A stretch of 64,000 nt of DNA, from positions 1,488,001 through 1,552,000 of the forward strand of contig JADJWG010000001.1 in the NCBI GenBank assembly GCA_016716475.1, written 5' to 3'. Under the pieces are notes generated by a model that was given only the letters and a program-made list of their open reading frames with translations, had not been told where the DNA came from and did not search any database. Below, one piece after another: positions 60,364 through 64,000 of this stretch. Positions within the stretch are counted from its first letter, which is position 1. Every line of letters starts with the position of its first letter. Origin of the DNA: Phycisphaerales bacterium (GTDB lineage: Bacteria > Planctomycetota > Phycisphaerae > UBA1845 > Fen-1342). The position numbers and the translations under genes are program-made.

Positions 60364-61312
60364 ATGCGTATGCGGATCACCGGCACCTTCATCGACGAGA
60401 TCACCCACGACATTCCTGCACAGAACTGGGGACCGGAAGAGTGGGCGGCCGAATTTGACCTGATGCGCCGGATTGGAATCGACACGGTCATCATCATTCG
60501 TTCGGGCTACCGCGACCAGGCGGTGTTCAACTCGTGGGTTCTGCGCGAATCGCGCCCGATGTTGCCCACACGGATCAACCTGGGACAGTTGTTCCTCGAC
60601 CTCGCGCAAGCCAATGGCATGCAACTGTTCTGGGGTATCTACGACCCCGGTGATTGGATGCTGGACGCCTACGCGGCCCTGGGCCTCAACAAGCGCTTCA
60701 TGGGCGAGGTGCAGCAGAAGTTCGGCGGGCATCCAGCATTCGGGGGCTGGTATGTAACCTTCGAGTTGTCACGCAACCAGCCGCACCAGGTGGAACTGGT
60801 GGTTGAAGCCGGCCGCACCGCCAAAGCACTATCACCCGACTTGCCCACGCTGATATCCCCCTATATGGCGGGTCCCCAAGGCGCCACCGGGCGAACAGGC
60901 CGTCTCGCGGCAGCAGCACGAGGATGAATGGCGGAGTATCTTCGCGCGCATCCGAGAATGCATTGACATTGTCGCGTTCCAGGATGGGCATATTGAGTAC
61001 TTGGATCTGCCGGAATACTTGCAGATGAATCTCCGTCTGGCACGCGAAGCCGGAATTCGCTGCTGGTCGAACGTCGAGACTTTTGACCGAGACATGCCGA
61101 TCAAGTTCCCTCCGATCGACTGGCGGAAGCTGGAGTTCAAAATGGATGCCGCCCGGGAGGCGGGAGTGGATAAGCTGATTACCTTCGAGTTCGCACATTT
61201 CCTGAGCCCCCACTCGATGTATCCCAGCGCGCGGCAGCTTTTTCGGCGATACTGCGAGCGGTTCGGCCTACCAGCGGATCTGGCTGCACAAAGCGCGCAA
61301 CCTATTTTTTAA
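60364..61312 (+). pseudogene. frameshifted DUF4434-like glycosidase gene
   Basis: The first part (ATG 60364 to about 60873) reads MRMRITGTFIDEITHDIPAQ... with the GWYVTFELS and WGIYDPGDWM segments of TIM-barrel glycosidases of the DUF4434 type. Near 60874-60877 (a run of four C) the frame changes: after LISPYMAGP the original frame gives a low-complexity end at 60927, whereas the +1 frame continues with KAPPGEQAVS... and ends in WRKLEFKMDAAREAG and LITFEFAHFLSP, typical of the same barrel. Removing one C restores an open frame of about 315 residues. The gene is thus either inactivated or misassembled by one base. No signal peptide is visible in the N-terminus; GGAG lies 4 bp before ATG 60364. 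Confidence 0.75.
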
Positions 61313-61652
61313 CATTGAATTACGTCCTTCTTGGAGGGACCACAAACCGATTATCGGACGCGCACGCCATAGCGCTGCTGCGGCCGAGAATTCCGCGCGC
61401 GAGTATCTTGAAATTGGTTTTATAATTATATAACCTTACAAATAGCCCAAGAGGCAGGAACAGTACGTGGACACTCGGACAACATATCTGCCGAGATCCA
61501 GCGCGACGACCCGGAGCATCTGTACCCTCGCTTCGGCCCCGCCGCATACCGACACGCACTGCTCCCGCACATCGGCACGGCCGGGGGCTATTGGAGGCGT
61601 TCGGAGTTCATTTCTGCTGTCCCATCACTTTCTTCGGAGGAGGTCCACGACC
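61313..61652 (+). other. 340-bp AT-richer intergenic region upstream of the PEP-CTERM gene
   Basis: No credible gene. A conspicuously AT-rich stretch (61408-61435) contains TATAAT at 61421-61426 and the 10-mer ATTATATAAC at 61425-61434. The leader from there to ATG 61653 is about 220 bases. Confidence 0.45.
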
Positions 61653-62762
61653 ATGAGAAGCGCAGTTCGAATCGGGCTAGGTTTCGCGTGTCTTGGTCTT
61701 GTGGCGGCGGCGGCGCCGGCCAATCTGTACCTGCACAACACGCTCGACCTCAGCAACAGCAACTTCTTCACCAATCCACTTTTCAACAATGAGTCGCCGT
61801 ATGGGACCAACCCCTCGGCCATCGCGACAGACGGCAGCAGTCTGTTCATCGCGGGGTTCAACGGTGGCACCAGCGTCAACCAGGTCGCCGGCGTGGTCAA
61901 GATTCTTGACCCCTGGGGCGCGCCGAGCGCGGTGCAGGTCACCTCGATCGCCGGCACACCCGGCGCGCGCGGCTTCAGCGGTCTCACCTATGACCCAGCC
62001 GTAAATGCCGTGTATTCGGCCTATGACAATGGCGCGGCGAGTCCCAATGGCCTGGCGGGCTGGGATGCGACCAGTGGCGCGCAACTGTGGGCGAAGAACG
62101 TCCGCGGTGGCAGCGGCGTCGGTGTCGACCCCGGTTTCGGTGGCGAAGGCCTGGGCGCGGCGTGGACCACGTTCGGCTCAGGCCGGCGGGCCTTGCAGAA
62201 CGGTGCCACCGGCGCCGACATCTACACGACCAGCGACGGCATGATCATCTCGCTGGGGGGCGTCGGCACGTTCTGGCGCGACATGGACTTTGCGCCCAAC
62301 GGCGACATCTGGCTCCGCAGCGGCAACAAGGTGATATCGGCCCCGCGCACGGGTGCGAACGCGGTCGGTGATCGCGTGCTGGTGGCCGACGAGACCACCG
62401 CCGACTTCGTCAACGGACAAAACATCGGTTACCTCGCGGGGATGCCGGGCGGCGATCTCGTGATCTACAACGCCCGGCCGAACGCGGGTCTCGGCCAGCT
62501 CTGGAGCGATGTCGTCAAGTTGATTAACCCGGACGGTACGCCGGCAGCAGCCCAACTGCTCGATGGGTTGGGTGATGCGCTCGGCCTCGGTTTCGCCAAC
62601 GGAAACGGCTACTACGACTTCGCCTGGAATGCGGCGAACGAGACGCTGCTGGTGCTCGATTTCACGAACCGGCAGGTCTACCAGTTCAAAACCATTCCGG
62701 TGCCCGAGCCGGCGGCCCTGCTGTTGTTCGCGGTCGCCGCGGGTCTGGCGCGGCGGCGATAG
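61653..62762 (+). CDS. PEP-CTERM sorting-domain secreted protein
   Basis: 369 residues from ATG 61653, preceded by GGAGGAGG. Signal peptide MRSAVRIGLGFACLGLVAAAAPA; the mature part resembles a propeller or NHL-like repeat (SAIATDGSSLFIAGFNGG, YDPAVNAVYSAYDNGA). The C-terminus VPEPAALLLFAVAAGLARRR is a PEP-CTERM signal: PEP motif, hydrophobic helix and Arg-rich end, recognised by an exosortase and linked to exopolysaccharide-producing bacteria. No exosortase gene is in the window. The role is probably surface-associated. Confidence 0.88.
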   Translation: MRSAVRIGLGFACLGLVAAAAPANLYLHNTLDLSNSNFFTNPLFNNESPYGTNPSAIATDGSSLFIAGFNGGTSVNQVAGVVKILDPWGAPSAVQVTSIAGTPGARGFSGLTYDPAVNAVYSAYDNGAASPNGLAGWDATSGAQLWAKNVRGGSGVGVDPGFGGEGLGAAWTTFGSGRRALQNGATGADIYTTSDGMIISLGGVGTFWRDMDFAPNGDIWLRSGNKVISAPRTGANAVGDRVLVADETTADFVNGQNIGYLAGMPGGDLVIYNARPNAGLGQLWSDVVKLINPDGTPAAAQLLDGLGDALGLGFANGNGYYDFAWNAANETLLVLDFTNRQVYQFKTIPVPEPAALLLFAVAAGLARRR

Positions 62763-62869
62763 GTGGTGAGAACGTGTTTCGGCGACGGCGTCCGGCCCGC
62801 GGGCCGGACGTCGCGCCGGTGAACGGCGGTCGGCGTGGCCGCCTGCAACGACAAGGCAGAGGTGCAGCC

Positions 62870-63829
62870 ATGACGCGACGTGGACGCGGGTTCACGCTGA
62901 TCGAGTTGCTGGTGGTGGTGGCCATCATCGCACTCCTCATCTCCATCCTGCTGCCAGCTCTGAAACAAGCCCGCGATCAGGCCAAGAAAGCGGTCTGCTC
63001 GGCGAACCTGCGTAGCATCGCGCAGGCGACCATCAGTTACACGCTCGACAATCGGGATCGGGTCCCCGTGCACCAGGGCCCGGAGCCGGATTACGTCTAT
63101 GTTCGCAACTCTTCAACGATCCAGGCACTCGGCAACGAGTGGCACCTGGGTGAACTGCTGATGCCCTACATGAACATGGATCCACCCGTGCGCGGCAACG
63201 CGGGGTTGAAATTTCGGGATGAAGATCTTGCGCTGTCGGCGCGCAATGGCAAAATCTTCTACTGCCCGCAGACCGGCAACGCGAACGGGGCAACGGCGAA
63301 CTTCCCGACGTGGGGTAATCCGTCCACCTTCGGCAGCTTCATGGACTACGCACAATTCTGGGGCTGGATCGGCCCCTCGTCCATGCGCATCGGCGGCAAG
63401 CTGCAGGCGCTGACGGCTGACGGATTCTACCGCGTGCTGGATGACGATCAGAACGTCCTGCCGGGCGATCCCAACAATCCGAGTGATCAGTGGGCGCTGT
63501 ACGAACTGCCTTTCAGCGCGGCGCGCCTCGATCATCGTCGCGTGCCCAACAGCAGCAGCGAAGTCCCGATGTACGGCGACTACCTCGCCAGTTTCAACCG
63601 CCTGGCGCCGCAGATCCGAACGGATTTTCAAGCCCAGCGCCTGCTGCCCGAAGCGGGCAACCACCCCTGGACCGGCCACACTCCCGGGAGCAGTCTGCGG
63701 GTGCAGGGCGGCAATTTCGCTTATGTCGATGGTCACGTCGAGTGGCGCACGCAGCGGCAGGTCCGGCCACGACTGCTTATTGATCGGGCCTTTACGGGCG
63801 GCTCAAACCGGCCGACCTACTGGTGGTAG
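62870..63829 (+). CDS. type II secretion/type IV pilin-like pseudopilin (prepilin N-terminal domain)
   Basis: 319 residues from ATG 62870 with GAGGT upstream; an earlier in-frame start at 62774 adds a non-native N-terminus. The class III signal RRGRGFTLIELLVVVAIIALLISILLPAL is cleaved after Gly and methylated by a prepilin peptidase. The rest contains YCPQTG and, near the end, FAYVDGHVEW, the H-X9-DG-like motif found in the huge planctomycete pseudopilin families. These are thought to form secretion or surface fibres, but most are uncharacterised. It follows the PEP-CTERM gene by 107 bp. Confidence 0.88.
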   Translation: MTRRGRGFTLIELLVVVAIIALLISILLPALKQARDQAKKAVCSANLRSIAQATISYTLDNRDRVPVHQGPEPDYVYVRNSSTIQALGNEWHLGELLMPYMNMDPPVRGNAGLKFRDEDLALSARNGKIFYCPQTGNANGATANFPTWGNPSTFGSFMDYAQFWGWIGPSSMRIGGKLQALTADGFYRVLDDDQNVLPGDPNNPSDQWALYELPFSAARLDHRRVPNSSSEVPMYGDYLASFNRLAPQIRTDFQAQRLLPEAGNHPWTGHTPGSSLRVQGGNFAYVDGHVEWRTQRQVRPRLLIDRAFTGGSNRPTYWW

Positions 63830-63895
63830 TAAAAAACGTCGCGTCTGCCCGCCTCCCGCGGCGCGCAGGCCTAACCGAGAGAGAAGGAAGCGGTC

Positions 63896-64000
63896 ATGAA
63901 GCGTATTGTGGGTCTTCTATGGGTGGGAGCGGCCGGCCTGGCCCTGTCGCTGAGCAGCGCCGCACGGGCCGATGATCATCCGTTCACCCTGGTGAACGTC
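63896..64000 (+). CDS. secreted protein, N-terminal fragment (3' end outside window)
   Basis: Only 35 codons are visible. ATG 63896 has GAGAAGGAAG just upstream. The signal peptide (LLWVGAAGLALSLSS, then AARADD) has a plausible AxA cleavage site. The mature start HPFTLVNV gives no family. It continues the series of exported proteins in this part of the window. Confidence 0.7.
   Translation, partial: MKRIVGLLWVGAAGLALSLSSAARADDHPFTLVNV

Noticed and set aside
1..64000. CRISPR arrays, tRNA or rRNA genes, insertion sequences, prophage or attachment sites
   Set aside because: No regularly spaced repeats, transposase or integrase motifs, or tRNA cloverleaf patterns were noticed in the intergenic regions; a tool-based search could still find short ones.

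Overview
The window is GC-rich, densely coded DNA that looks like a planctomycete, probably of the class Phycisphaerae. The support is circumstantial but consistent: two very large secreted proteins end in dockerin-like repeats of the CPGDxNGDGxVNFADIS type, there is a pseudopilin with an H-X9-DG-like C-terminus and a PEP-CTERM protein, the EF-G belongs by its signature sequences to the spirochaete/planctomycete/mitochondrial EFG1 branch, UvrA carries duplicated modules, and an ECF sigma factor sits beside a WD40 Ser/Thr kinase. No tRNA, rRNA, CRISPR array, insertion sequence or prophage was seen. Most of the window is chromosomal housekeeping plus lineage-specific accessory genes.

Layout. 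1-8.5 kb: the tail of an RND transporter, a 1643-residue UvrA built of three modules, a lipoprotein, a CBM9-like protein and a coiled-coil protein. 8.6-13.9 kb: a compact lipid or polyketide-type cluster (acyltransferase, dehydratase, ACP, dehydratase, degenerate ketosynthase, intact ketosynthase). 13.9-17.6 kb: a small zinc-ribbon membrane protein, a Tat-exported Gfo/Idh/MocA oxidoreductase and a MATE transporter. 18-21.6 kb: a large secreted subtilisin with a dockerin. 21.8-25.2 kb: a zinc-ribbon protein, an FAH-family enzyme, Rho and a YfcE-like phosphoesterase. 25.2-29.3 kb (minus): a thioredoxin-fold protein and a three-gene overlapping operon of a membrane protein, a GspS-like ATP-grasp enzyme and an unknown protein. 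29.8-33.2 kb: a TolB-repeat/LamG/dockerin protein. 33.3-40.9 kb: a GIDE-LemA fusion, a mini-zincin, a DPP4-type peptidase, a membrane metallophosphoesterase and an ArnT-like glycosyltransferase. 41-45.7 kb: ECF sigma factor, globin and WD40 kinase. 45.8-46.8 kb: MarR and DoxX with a palindromic operator. 47.2-52.8 kb: EF-G, an acetyltransferase, a methyltransferase, a small Cys-rich protein and a TMTC-like membrane protein. 52.8-57.2 kb (minus): hydantoinase/oxoprolinase, permease and zincin, read as one operon. 57.3-64 kb: a GH20 enzyme, a frameshifted DUF4434-like gene, a PEP-CTERM protein, a pseudopilin and the start of another secreted protein.

The most notable system is the 8.6-13.9 kb cluster. 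Ungapped comparison with FabF shows that the first ketosynthase has lost all three catalytic residues (Cys, His, His become Glu192, Ala335, Asn372), whereas the second keeps C182/H322/H359. This is the logic of a ketosynthase/chain-length-factor pair, with two dehydratases and a dedicated ACP but no ketoreductase or acyltransferase-loading gene nearby. Other points worth attention are the C-N-C module order of UvrA, the ATP-grasp operon, the GIDE-LemA fusion and the kinase/sigma/globin arrangement. Several upstream regions share a GCTAnnnT-type -10 element, some with a recognisable -35 box at 17-18 bp, and the two dockerin genes are both followed by long perfect or near-perfect GC hairpins.
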